NCBI RefSeq assembly: GCF_003574625.1
Contig: NZ_QNUJ01000010.1
Coordinates: 1-64,000 of the forward strand
Direction: 5' to 3'
DNA length: 64,000 bases
From: Shinella zoogloeoides
Lineage (GTDB): Bacteria > Pseudomonadota > Alphaproteobacteria > Rhizobiales > Rhizobiaceae
The notes under the pieces are model-generated. The model searched no databases, was not told the DNA's origin, and saw only the letters and a program-made list of their open reading frames with translations. This document shows positions 23,091 to 31,622 of this stretch, piece by piece. The stretch's first letter is position 1. Every line of letters begins with the position of its first letter. The position numbers and the translations under genes are program-made.

Positions 23091-23681
23091 ATGAGCCCGC
23101 ATTCAACGCCCCGCATCGGCATCATCATCGGCTCCACCCGGGAAGGGCGCTTCGGTGACAAGCCGGCCCGGTGGATCAGCGGCATCGCCGCCAAGCGCAC
23201 CGACATGCAATTCGAACTGATCGACCTCAGGGACTATCCGCTGCCGTTCTTCGAGGAACAGATGTCTCCCGTCTATGCGCCGCCGCAACACCCGGTCGCG
23301 CAGCGCTGGGCCGCCAGGCTGGCGACCCTGGACGGCTTCATCGTGGTGACGCCGGAATACAACCATAGCGCCAGCGCCGTGCTGAAGAACGCACTCGACT
23401 ATGCCTACAAGGAGTTCAACCGCAAACCGATCGCCTTCGTCGGTTATGGCGGTGTGGGCGCGGCGCGCTCGGTCGAGCACCTGCGGATGGTCGCGGTCGA
23501 GCTCCAGATGGCCCCGATCCGCTTCGCCGTCCATATCGGCATGATCGAGTTTCTCGGCGTCTGGCAACAGGGCAAGAGCTTCGACGACTTCCCGCATCTC
23601 GGCCAGGCGGCCACGGCCATGTTCGAGGATATGGCCTGGTGGACGCAGGCGCTGAAGGCAGCGCGGGAAACGCAGGACTGA
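23091..23681 (+). CDS. NADPH-dependent FMN reductase-family flavoprotein
   Basis: A 196-residue flavodoxin-fold protein. The FMN phosphate loop IIIGSTREGRFGDKPARW is at the N-terminus, and the second signature VVTPEYNHSASAVLKNALDYAY follows at about residue 85. Such enzymes reduce flavins, quinones, chromate or azo compounds with NAD(P)H. GGAG before the ATG at 23091 supports the start. It is followed by a pirin gene after 75 bases, and the divergent LysR gene is the likely regulator. Confidence 0.93.
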   Translation: MSPHSTPRIGIIIGSTREGRFGDKPARWISGIAAKRTDMQFELIDLRDYPLPFFEEQMSPVYAPPQHPVAQRWAARLATLDGFIVVTPEYNHSASAVLKNALDYAYKEFNRKPIAFVGYGGVGAARSVEHLRMVAVELQMAPIRFAVHIGMIEFLGVWQQGKSFDDFPHLGQAATAMFEDMAWWTQALKAARETQD

Positions 23682-23756
23682 CGTGACCGCTGCGCTGCGC
23701 GACTGTTTCGCCGCGCAGCACAATCGACCTCCCTCATATCCGGAAAGGAAAACACG

Positions 23757-24605
23757 ATGCCTCGCAATCAATCTACCGCCTATGCCGTCCCGGCTCCGGC
23801 CGCCCGGAAAATCTTCAGCCGGACCGGCGGCACGCCGCGCGGCCCCATCACCCGCCTGATGAGCCCGTCCGACCTCGGCCAGTATCTCAAGCCGTTCGTC
23901 TTCCTCGACATGGTCGACGCGCCGTCCTCGATCACGGCCAGCGACAATCTCCATCCGCATTCCGGTATCGCCACGGTGACGGTGTTGACGGAAGGCAATC
24001 TCCGCTTCGACATGGGCAAATGGGGCGCCGGACGGCTCGACCATGGCGGCGTCGAATGGATGCGCGCCGGCAGCGGTATCTGGCATGGCGGCGAATACCG
24101 TCCCGATACTGCACCCCACTTCAAGGGCTTCCAGCTCTGGGTGGCCTTGCCCGCCGCGCTCGAAGCCAGCGAACCGGAATGGCAGTTCATCGAATCGAAA
24201 GACATGCCCGCGGTCGGCTCGGCGCGCCTGATCGTCGGCAGCTACCAGGGCAAGATGAGCCCCGTGCGCGCCTTCGACGGCCTCAACTACCTGCTGGTGA
24301 CGCTCGCGCCCGGCGAGGCCTGGACCTACGAGACGCCCGCAGGCCACGATGTCGGCTGGCTCAGCCTGTCGCATGGCAGCCTGCTGGGCGACGGCCGCTA
24401 CGACGCCGGCGAGCTGCTCGCCTTCGACCGAAGCGATGCCGCGATCCCGCTGCTCGCCGGCCCGGAAGGCGCGACCTTCGTGCTCGGTTCGGCCGTGCCG
24501 CATCCGCACGACCTCGTCCTCGGCTATTATTCGATCCATACTTCCGAAGAGGCGCTGAAGGCCGGAGAGGCGCGCATCGCCGAAGTGCGCCACCTCTACA
24601 TGTAA
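23757..24605 (+). CDS. Pirin-family protein (bicupin, quercetinase-like)
   Basis: A 282-residue bicupin. The N-terminal cupin has the metal-site pattern HPHSGIATVTVLTEG (histidines at about 66 and 68), then LDHGGVEWMRAGSGIWHGGE with H110 and E113 as likely further ligands. The C-terminal cupin (VNYLLV-like strand, PAGHDVGWLSLSHG) lacks metal ligands, as in other pirins. Bacterial pirins can cleave quercetin or act as redox-dependent regulators. It belongs with the flavin reductase upstream and the NTF2-like gene 31 bases downstream. Confidence 0.92.
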   Translation: MPRNQSTAYAVPAPAARKIFSRTGGTPRGPITRLMSPSDLGQYLKPFVFLDMVDAPSSITASDNLHPHSGIATVTVLTEGNLRFDMGKWGAGRLDHGGVEWMRAGSGIWHGGEYRPDTAPHFKGFQLWVALPAALEASEPEWQFIESKDMPAVGSARLIVGSYQGKMSPVRAFDGLNYLLVTLAPGEAWTYETPAGHDVGWLSLSHGSLLGDGRYDAGELLAFDRSDAAIPLLAGPEGATFVLGSAVPHPHDLVLGYYSIHTSEEALKAGEARIAEVRHLYM

Positions 24606-24636
24606 GCACCGATTGCCATAAAGGGAGACAATCATC

Positions 24637-25041
24637 ATGCCAGCCCCCACGCCCCTCGATATCGTCAACGCCTTCTCCCTGCGCACCGTCACGGCCGCGG
24701 ATACCGCGGAAATCGCCGAACTGGTCAGCGACGATGTCGACTGGTTCGTCGTCGGCGATCGGGCGGTCGTGCCCTGGGCCGGCCGCTGGACCGGCAAGGC
24801 GGGGGTCGCGCAATTCTACGCGACCTTGCGGGCCGAAACCGTTTCCGAGCGTTTTGACGTGACGACGGTGCTCGCCCAGGGAAACCGCGTCGCCGTGATC
24901 GGCGAACTGGCGACGCGCGTAAAACGCACCGGCAAGCGCATCGAATGCGAATTCGTATTCGATTTCGTCGTGGAGAACGGCCTCATCACCCGTTTCCGCC
25001 CCTTCGAAGACAGCCTCGCCGTCGCGCTGGCCTGCCTATGA
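24637..25041 (+). CDS. NTF2-like / SnoaL-type protein
   Basis: A 134-residue alpha+beta barrel protein. The segments IAELVSDDVDWFVVGDRAVVPWAGRWTGKAGVAQFYATL, FDVTTVLAQGNRVAVIGE and FDFVVENGLITRFRPFEDS match the NTF2-like pattern seen in ketosteroid-isomerase-like and SnoaL proteins. It is the third gene of the flavin reductase/pirin unit. Its stop overlaps a possible ATG for the patatin gene (ATGA at 25038). Confidence 0.88.
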   Translation: MPAPTPLDIVNAFSLRTVTAADTAEIAELVSDDVDWFVVGDRAVVPWAGRWTGKAGVAQFYATLRAETVSERFDVTTVLAQGNRVAVIGELATRVKRTGKRIECEFVFDFVVENGLITRFRPFEDSLAVALACL

Positions 25042-25070
25042 CACGATGTCGTGACGATGGAAAACAACCC

Positions 25071-26210
25071 ATGACAGCCTTTCGTTTTCGCCATGTGTCG
25101 TGGGTTGCATCGTTCCTCACGACCTACCGGCCGCGGCCGCGTCTGCCCTATTCGGCCATGCACGCGGCGCGGCCGAGCATTCTCGATCTGTCGGGACTTC
25201 GGTACTTCGCAGACGACCCCGGGGACAGTTTCAGGAAGTTTCAGCCTCCGGTCGCCGTCAACGGCGAGATCGCCTATCTCGCGCTTTCGGGCGGAGGCGC
25301 GGATGGCGCCTTCGGTGCCGGGGCGCTTGCCGGCCTGTCCGATGCCGGTTCGCGTCCCACATTCTCGGTCATATCCGGTGTCAGCACCGGGGCGCTGATC
25401 GCCCCTTTCGCGTTTCTCGGGTCCCGCTACGATCCGACGCTTGCCGAACTCTATACAAGCGGCATCGCCGCCAGCCTGGTCGATGGGGCCGCCCCGCTCA
25501 GCATCCTCGCCACCTCGGGCCCGCTCGCCAACAACCGGTTGCGGGCACTGATCGACCGCTATGTGGACGAGGCGCTGCTCTCGGCCATCGCCGCCGAAAG
25601 CGCCGGCGGGCGCATCCTGCTCGTCATCACGACCAATCTCGATACCCAGAGGGCAAGCGTCTGGAATCTCGGCAAGATCGCGGAGATCGGCACGCCGGAG
25701 GCGCTCGCCCTGTTTCGGCAGGTTCTCACGGCCTCGGCCAGCGTGCCGATCATATATCCGCCGGTCCTCATCGAGGCAGAGGCGGACGGTCACCGTTTCG
25801 AGGAAATGCATGTCGACGGCAGCGTGACGTTTCCGATCCACACCCTGCCCGAGACCTTCCTCTTCAGGGGGCGGAACCTGCCCGGGCCGAAGCTCAACCT
25901 CTACGTTCTCATCAACAACAAGCTCCGCCACGATTTCCGCATCGTCCCGGTGGAAGCGCGCAAGATCGCGGCGCGCAGCGCCAGCACGCTGGTCAAGATG
26001 CAGACGCGCGCCATGATCTTCGAAACCTACAATTTCACGCGCCGGAACGGCTCGGGCTTCAACCTCGCCTATATGGACGACGACATCTCGACCGAGGGCG
26101 CGGACGATTTCGACACGGACTACATGCGGTCTCTCTTCGACCATGGCTATGCGCGGTCGGGGTCGGGAGACCTCTGGAATACGGAACTGCCGCCGGAAGC
26201 GGCGTTCTGA
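25071..26210 (+). CDS. Patatin-like phospholipase
   Basis: A 379-residue lipid acyl hydrolase. The oxyanion loop LALSGGGADGAFGAG is at about 71-84, the nucleophile lies in ISGVSTGALI with Ser at about 105, and the catalytic aspartate is in MHVDGSVTFP. No signal peptide is visible. Two starts are possible: 25038, overlapping the previous stop, and 25071, which has a weak GATGGA site; I use the latter. A bidirectional hairpin at 26371 is a possible terminator. Confidence 0.87.
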   Translation: MTAFRFRHVSWVASFLTTYRPRPRLPYSAMHAARPSILDLSGLRYFADDPGDSFRKFQPPVAVNGEIAYLALSGGGADGAFGAGALAGLSDAGSRPTFSVISGVSTGALIAPFAFLGSRYDPTLAELYTSGIAASLVDGAAPLSILATSGPLANNRLRALIDRYVDEALLSAIAAESAGGRILLVITTNLDTQRASVWNLGKIAEIGTPEALALFRQVLTASASVPIIYPPVLIEAEADGHRFEEMHVDGSVTFPIHTLPETFLFRGRNLPGPKLNLYVLINNKLRHDFRIVPVEARKIAARSASTLVKMQTRAMIFETYNFTRRNGSGFNLAYMDDDISTEGADDFDTDYMRSLFDHGYARSGSGDLWNTELPPEAAF

Positions 26211-26593
26211 TCTGGTGACCTCCTTCGTCGTCGAGGAAGGCGGCAGGGTGTTCGAGGGCATTCACGCTGTCAGGGAAGCATAGTGCTACGCATCGCAACG
26301 CGAACGAATTCGTTGACGATCGCGTCCAAGTCTCTGTGTCCTCAGGCCCCGCAACCAGCCTTGTCGAATAAAACCCGTTGCTTGCGCAGCGGGTTTTTGT
26401 TGCCCACGCCAGACCCCAGCCGAACACAGCCTCGATATCGGCGCTGTGCCTTCTATGGTTAGCATAACGTTACCTTGCATTTTCCAAATTGAATTAAGTT
26501 GCATTTCGAAATACATCGCGCGTTCACCGTGTATTTTAGCGGGATATACAATTCGGCCGGATAGATTTGCCCTCAACCTTGGAGGGTTATCCG
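26211..26593. other. Intergenic region before the LapG-like gene
   Basis: A gap of 383 bases holding a strong hairpin (26371-26399) and an AT-rich stretch (26455-26560) that probably includes the lapG promoter. No tRNA or gene was recognised, although the hairpin resembles those that follow tRNA genes. Confidence 0.55.
26371..26399 (+). terminator. Rho-independent terminator (bidirectional)
   Basis: AAACCCGTTGC pairs with GCAGCGGGTTT (one G-T pair) around a 4-base loop. T-runs follow on the plus strand and A-runs precede it, so it can terminate in both directions. Confidence 0.7.
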
Positions 26594-27424
26594 ATGGCAA
26601 GAAGACAGGCATCCCCGGCAGGACGGCATTATCTGACAGTGATGAGTGGCATCCTGTTGGGCGGGTTCCTGTTTGCGAATGGCATCACGAATGGTGAGGC
26701 GGATGCGGACCGGGCATTCCGGCAGGGGCCGGCCGTCATCGCGGCAGATGATCTCGGTCTTGACATGACGATGACCGGCACTGTGTCCTCGGGCCTTTTC
26801 GGCTCGGTGGCCTTTCCCTTCAAGCCCGGCGCCCTGGTGCGCTGGAAGGAGATCGAAGCCGCCGCGGCTGGCCTTTCGCCGGAGGATTGCGGCGAGCAGG
26901 CGACGTGCCGGACCCGCCTGAAGATGCTGCGCGAAACGATCGACGCCGCGGCCGATCAGCCGCTTCTGCGCAAGATCGAGGCGCTCAATGTCTCTGTCAA
27001 CCGGCTTGTCCGCTATACCAAGGACGTCGATGCGCACGGCGAACTCGACTATTGGGCGACGCCGGCCGAAATCCTCGCTCTGGGCAAGGGTGACTGCGAG
27101 GACTATGCGATCCTCAAGCTTGCCGCCTTGCGCCAGGCGGGCATCGAGGCCGAAAGCATGACGCTGGTCGTCCTGCGGGAAACGCGGCGCAACTTCTACC
27201 ACGCCGTCCTGACGGTCGCGATCGACGGCAAGAACTACGTGCTCGACAACATGCGCGACGTGGTTCTGACGGATCGGCAACTGCCGGACTATCAGGCGCT
27301 CTATTCGCTCGGAACCGAGCGTGCCTATGTCCATGGCTACAAGCGCGGCTCGGAATTCGCCATGCAGAAACGCCCTGCCTCGCTCGACGCGGTGCAGCCG
27401 GGCGAAGGTATTCCGGCGTTTTGA
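26594..27424 (+). CDS. lapG: LapG-like periplasmic transglutaminase-fold cysteine protease
   Basis: A 276-residue protein of the bacterial transglutaminase-like cysteine peptidase (BTLCP) family. An N-terminal hydrophobic segment (about 14-32) would deliver it to the periplasm. The catalytic triad is clear: C168 in LGKGDCEDYA, H203 in NFYHAVLTV and D218 in YVLDNM, matching the C/H/D of Pseudomonas LapG. GGAGGG precedes the ATG at 26594. In the Lap system this protease cuts the N-terminus of the giant adhesin to release cells from a surface. Here it lies 7.5 kb from the adhesin gene and converges on the secretion operon. Confidence 0.9.
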   Translation: MARRQASPAGRHYLTVMSGILLGGFLFANGITNGEADADRAFRQGPAVIAADDLGLDMTMTGTVSSGLFGSVAFPFKPGALVRWKEIEAAAAGLSPEDCGEQATCRTRLKMLRETIDAAADQPLLRKIEALNVSVNRLVRYTKDVDAHGELDYWATPAEILALGKGDCEDYAILKLAALRQAGIEAESMTLVVLRETRRNFYHAVLTVAIDGKNYVLDNMRDVVLTDRQLPDYQALYSLGTERAYVHGYKRGSEFAMQKRPASLDAVQPGEGIPAF

Positions 27425-27445
27425 CGATGAAAGGCTGCCGCCCGG

Positions 27446-28063
27446 TCAGGGCAGCACGTAGCAGAGCATGATGCTCTGCCCTGCGGCCGGCGCCAGCAGG
27501 GCGTTGAGTACACCGCGCAGACGACGCCCCCCGAGCCCGACGGTAAAGCCCGCTTCAAGCGGCCGATTGCCATTCGCCTTCAGATTGGCGGCGAGGACGG
27601 CAAGCTGCACGTCGAGCGCAAGGCGAAGATCGCGGTTGACCGGTTCCGTTTCCCCGTGGGAAAAACGGGCCTGTATATAGTTCAGGAAAGACTGGTTATA
27701 GGCGATGAGCCGCTTGTCCAGCCCGAGGGCGAATGCCGGGGCGGGCGACGCGCGCACCAGATTGCCGATGCCGGACGGATCGGTGACTTCCCGCTCGGCA
27801 GCGAGCATATCGAGCGCCGAGCGCAGGCAGTAGACCCGCAGGAACGCCGTCGTGTTGGCCTCTTCGGGCGCCTCCGCGAGGATGGCGCCGACCAGCGCGC
27901 CGATCTTCTTCTGCCTGAGCTCCGCGATTTCCCGCAGTACCCGCCAATAGATCGCCTCCAGGCGAATGCCGCGACGAATACCGCCGTCCTCCACGACGCG
28001 GAAGACAAGCTCGCTATCCCGTGTCTGCGGGCGGTCATCCACCTTGTCGGAAGGTTGCGCCAT
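27446..28063 (-). CDS. Ribbon-helix-helix domain protein at the end of the secretion operon
   Basis: A 205-residue protein. The first 75 residues fit a ribbon-helix-helix DNA-binding domain (ELVFRVVEDGGIRRGIRLEAIYWRVLREIAELRQKKIGALVGAIL, RHH_4 type). The remaining part is an unassigned helical domain (ALGLDKRLIAYNQSFLNYIQ; RDLRLALDVQLAVLAANLK). Its start lies two bases after the HlyD-like stop, so it belongs to the same transcript. It may be a repressor or activator of the adhesin system. It converges with lapG, with 21 bases between the stops. Confidence 0.85.
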   Translation of the reverse strand: MAQPSDKVDDRPQTRDSELVFRVVEDGGIRRGIRLEAIYWRVLREIAELRQKKIGALVGAILAEAPEEANTTAFLRVYCLRSALDMLAAEREVTDPSGIGNLVRASPAPAFALGLDKRLIAYNQSFLNYIQARFSHGETEPVNRDLRLALDVQLAVLAANLKANGNRPLEAGFTVGLGGRRLRGVLNALLAPAAGQSIMLCYVLP

Positions 28064-28065
28064 GA

Positions 28066-29346
28066 TTACCGTTCCTGCATGGCCTCGGTACGCGCCTTGT
28101 TGATGGGCTTCAGCAGATATTGCAGGATGGTCTTGCGGCCCGTCATGATGTCCACGGAGGCGACCATGCCGGGAATGATCGCATGGGACTTGCCGTTGCG
28201 GACGATCTCGGATTTGTCCGTCTTCACCTGCGCCAGATAGTAGGTTTCGTTGGACTTCTCGTCGAACATGGAGTCGGCGGAAACGTTGGACACCTCGCCG
28301 TGCAGGCCGCCATAGATGGAGAAGTCGAAAGCGGTGATCTTCACCAGCGCCGGCTGGCCGGCCCGGATGAAGGCGATGTCGTTGGGCGATATGTGAGCTT
28401 CCACGAGCAGCGTGTCCGACGTGGGCACGACCTCGGCGACGATCGTGCCGGGCTGCACATACCCGCCGATGGTGGTGATCTCCAGCCGGTTGACCACGCC
28501 GTCCACCGGCGAGCGCAGGTCCGTACGCTGCACCCGGTCCGATGCGCCGCGTACCGTTTCTGTCACGACGGAAAGATCGGCAAGGGCCTTTGTCTTTTCC
28601 GCCAGCGCCTCCTGCTGGAAGGCGAGCATGATCTCGTCCACCTGGAGCGAGGCTTCCTTGATGGCGGCGCGGATGCGCTCGAGCGATTCCTTGAGCAGCT
28701 TGAGCTGGCCGGTCGAGTCGGTCAGTTCCTTCTGCACGCGCAGGAGATCGGTCTGGGGCGCCAGCTTGCGCTTGACCAGCGGCTCCAGAAGATCGGCTTC
28801 CTTGTCGGAGACCGCGATGTTCTTCTCGAGGCGGTCGATATTCACCAGCGCCTCGTCAAGCTCCTTGCGCCGCTGCAGATGGCGCTCCTGCAGGACCGAG
28901 AGCTTGTTCTGGAAGGCATCGCGCCTGGCCTTCAGGAGCTGGGCCTCGTTGGCGCAGATTTCCGGGCTCGATTTGGCGACCTCCGGCGGGCAGGTCATCG
29001 GCGAGAGCATGTCGCCGGCCTGCTCCATCTCGAGGCGGGCGATCTGCACGCGCAAGGCCCGGGCGCGCGCTTCGAGTTCGCCGAGCGTCGAGGTCGTGGC
29101 CGTATCGTCGAGCCGGACGATGAGATCGCCCTTCTTGACGATCTGGCCGAGCTTCACGGCGATTTCCTGCACCACGCTTGCTTCCGTCGCCTGGATGAGC
29201 TGCGTGCGGGAGACCGGAACGACCTTGCCCTGTCCGCGGGCGATCTCGTCCACTTCGGTGATCGCCGCCCAGACGACGAAGAATACGATCAGGAGGCCAA
29301 CGGAGACGAGGCTCATCCGCGCCCAGAAAGGAGGGGAATCCGTCAT
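28066..29346 (-). CDS. HlyD-family type I secretion periplasmic adaptor (LapC-like)
   Basis: A 426-residue adaptor that links the inner-membrane ABC exporter to the TolC-type channel. It has one N-terminal membrane anchor (LVSVGLLIVFFVVWAAITEVDE), a biotinyl-lipoyl-like segment, a long coiled coil (about 110-280, rich in Leu, Glu and Lys) and the C-terminal barrel ending ISPNDIAFIRAGQPALVKITAFDFSIYGGLHG, with IPGMVASVDIMTGRKTILQYLLKPI, a typical HlyD ending. Its start overlaps the ABC gene stop by four bases. Confidence 0.95.
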   Translation of the reverse strand: MTDSPPFWARMSLVSVGLLIVFFVVWAAITEVDEIARGQGKVVPVSRTQLIQATEASVVQEIAVKLGQIVKKGDLIVRLDDTATTSTLGELEARARALRVQIARLEMEQAGDMLSPMTCPPEVAKSSPEICANEAQLLKARRDAFQNKLSVLQERHLQRRKELDEALVNIDRLEKNIAVSDKEADLLEPLVKRKLAPQTDLLRVQKELTDSTGQLKLLKESLERIRAAIKEASLQVDEIMLAFQQEALAEKTKALADLSVVTETVRGASDRVQRTDLRSPVDGVVNRLEITTIGGYVQPGTIVAEVVPTSDTLLVEAHISPNDIAFIRAGQPALVKITAFDFSIYGGLHGEVSNVSADSMFDEKSNETYYLAQVKTDKSEIVRNGKSHAIIPGMVASVDIMTGRKTILQYLLKPINKARTEAMQER

Positions 29347-31517
29347 GAAGGCCGTCCCGCTTTCTTCTGCAGCTCCTCGATGACCGCGCCCTTCGGCCCG
29401 TCGGCGATGACGCGGCCGGCCTCGAGGACGATCAGCCGGTCGACCAGCTCGAGCATGCTGTAGCGATGGGTGGAGATGACGATGGTCGTTTCCGGACCGA
29501 AGGCGGTGGACAGGTTGGTGATCAGCCGGCGCTCAGAGGCAAGGTCCATCGCGCCCGAAGGCTCGTCGAGGAAGATGATCTTCGGCTGGGCGAGCAGCAG
29601 GCGGGCGATGGCCACCGCTTGCCGCTGGCCGCCGGAGAGATTGCCGCCGCGCTCGCCGACCGGCATGTCGTAGCCGCGGGGATGGCGGGAGACGAACTCA
29701 TCGACGCCCGTGCGGCGCGCGACCTCGATGATATCGGCGTCGCTCGCCTCCGGATTGGCCATCAGGAGGTTTTCCTTCACCGAGCCGGAGAACAGGTCCG
29801 CCGACTGCGAGGCGACCGCGACCGCCGTGCGCACCACCGCCGGGTGATACTGGCGGATGTCGATCCCGTCGATCATCAGGCTGCCGCCGGTCGGGGGATA
29901 CAGCGCGCCGAGCAGGCGGCCGATGGTCGTCTTGCCCGAGCCGATGCGGCCGATTACGCCGACGCGCTCGCCCGGCCGGACAGTGAAGGTGAGGCCATTC
30001 AGCACCTTCTGGTCGGATCCCGGATAGGAGAATTCCACCTGGTTGAAGGCAAAGCCGCCCTTGGCGATATCGCGGTTCACGAAGCCGGTGGCGCCCGGCA
30101 GGTCCTCGGGCATCTCCATGATCGAATTGAGGATACGCAGCGACAGCAGCGCCTGGCGCAGGCGCGCGAGCGTCATGGCGATCTGCCCCATGGGCGCGAC
30201 GGCCCGGCCGGACAGCATGACCGCCGCGATGATGGCGCCCGACGACATCTTGCCCTGCGAGAACTGGTAGGCCCCGGCGAGGATGATGACCACCGAGACG
30301 AGCTGCGAGACGAACTGTGTCCAGTTGGCCGCCGAGGAGGAGAGCTGCTTGATCTCCTCCGAGGTCAGCGCCGCCTTCTTGGAGAGCTCGTGCCATTTGC
30401 GCAGCAGGTTGCGCTCCGCCTTCAGCGACTTGACGGTCTCGATGGTCGAGATCGTCTCGACGAGCAGCGATTGCTTCATCGAGGATTCGTTCGTGGCGGC
30501 CGCGACCCGCCGGCCGATCCGGTGCTGCGCGATGAGGCCGATCGCCAGCGCCAGGAGGAAGGCGCCGGCCGGAACGATGACGATCCAGCCCGACACCAGA
30601 TAGATGACGATCAGGAAGACGAAGACGAAGACCGTATCGATGAGCACGCTGATCGTGTTGGAGGTGAAGAATTCGCGGACGAATTCGTATTGCGTGATGC
30701 GGCTTGCATATTCGCCGGTCTGCATGGGCCGTGCCGACATGCTGGCGTTGAGCACCTTCTCGAAGAGCAGATAGGAAAGCTTGAGGTCGGCGCGGCGGCC
30801 GGCATAGTCGATCAGCGCGGACCGGGCGGTCTTCAGCACGAGGTCGAAGAGGATCGCGCCCGAGACGCCGAGCGCCAGCACCCAGAGCGTCGCCTTGGCG
30901 TCGTTCGGCAGGATGCGGTCGTAGACGTTCATCGTGAAGAGCGGCGAGGTGAGCGCCAGCAGATTGATGAACAGGGCGGCGACAGCGACCTGCGCATAGG
31001 AGCGCCAGAACGGAACGAGCGCGCTTACCAGCCAGTGCTGGCGCACGATTGTGCCGTCTCTGCCTTCGATGGCGGATTTCATCGTATCCGCGCTGACCGT
31101 GCTGAACGCCAGCACTGCCCGGATGCTTTCCCTGGCGGGCAGGTGGCCTTGCAACTGGCTGCGCATGGCCTCGACATAAGACGTATTGCCCGCCCCGTGG
31201 ATTTCCAGCAGCGAGACTGCGGATCCGTCGTTGAAAAGGATGATGGCGGGCAGGTCGAAATTGCCGGCGGCGAGATCGCGCCAGCCGAAGGCGCGTACAT
31301 CGAGGCCGACACGGTCGCTCAGACGCTGGACGTCTTCCAGCGACGGCATGGCCTCGTCGAAGGGCACGCCCGAAAAGAGGACGACTTCAGACCCCGGCCG
31401 GCCGAGAAAGACGGCGACCCGCTGAAAGGCTGTCCTGAAGGTTTCTCCGCCGATCGAGGCCGGCTCAGGAGCGGGATGTACAATGCCGGCCGTTTCGGCG
31501 GCCAGCGTCACGGCCAT
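29343..31517 (-). CDS. Type I secretion ABC transporter (LapB-like permease/ATPase)
   Basis: A 724-residue half-transporter. The N-terminal 150 residues have a C39-like fold, but the protease cysteine region is not recognisable, as expected for non-cleaving C39-like domains of RTX exporters. The membrane domain covers about 160-450. The nucleotide-binding domain has Walker A GRIGSGKTTIGR, signature LSGGQRQAVAIAR and Walker B IIFLDEPSGAMD. The frame stays open upstream back to the stop of the TolC-like gene with no ATG or GTG, so the ATG at 31517 is used although its ribosome binding site is poor. Partner of the HlyD- and TolC-like proteins; the likely cargo is the adhesin at 34974. Confidence 0.93.
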   Translation of the reverse strand: MAVTLAAETAGIVHPAPEPASIGGETFRTAFQRVAVFLGRPGSEVVLFSGVPFDEAMPSLEDVQRLSDRVGLDVRAFGWRDLAAGNFDLPAIILFNDGSAVSLLEIHGAGNTSYVEAMRSQLQGHLPARESIRAVLAFSTVSADTMKSAIEGRDGTIVRQHWLVSALVPFWRSYAQVAVAALFINLLALTSPLFTMNVYDRILPNDAKATLWVLALGVSGAILFDLVLKTARSALIDYAGRRADLKLSYLLFEKVLNASMSARPMQTGEYASRITQYEFVREFFTSNTISVLIDTVFVFVFLIVIYLVSGWIVIVPAGAFLLALAIGLIAQHRIGRRVAAATNESSMKQSLLVETISTIETVKSLKAERNLLRKWHELSKKAALTSEEIKQLSSSAANWTQFVSQLVSVVIILAGAYQFSQGKMSSGAIIAAVMLSGRAVAPMGQIAMTLARLRQALLSLRILNSIMEMPEDLPGATGFVNRDIAKGGFAFNQVEFSYPGSDQKVLNGLTFTVRPGERVGVIGRIGSGKTTIGRLLGALYPPTGGSLMIDGIDIRQYHPAVVRTAVAVASQSADLFSGSVKENLLMANPEASDADIIEVARRTGVDEFVSRHPRGYDMPVGERGGNLSGGQRQAVAIARLLLAQPKIIFLDEPSGAMDLASERRLITNLSTAFGPETTIVISTHRYSMLELVDRLIVLEAGRVIADGPKGAVIEELQKKAGRPS

Positions 31518-31622
31518 CGCCCGCGAAAGGACGACGGCGTCGTGCCTGTCGCGAAGAGCGAGATATCGCTCCCGCTCAAGCCAATCGGTCCGCGACAGAG
31601 CATGCGTATTGCTTTCCGCTCG

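Noticed and set aside
26219-26400. Possible tRNA before the hairpin at 26371
   Set aside because: The hairpin resembles those after tRNA genes, but no cloverleaf, GTTCGA-type arm or CCA end can be drawn.
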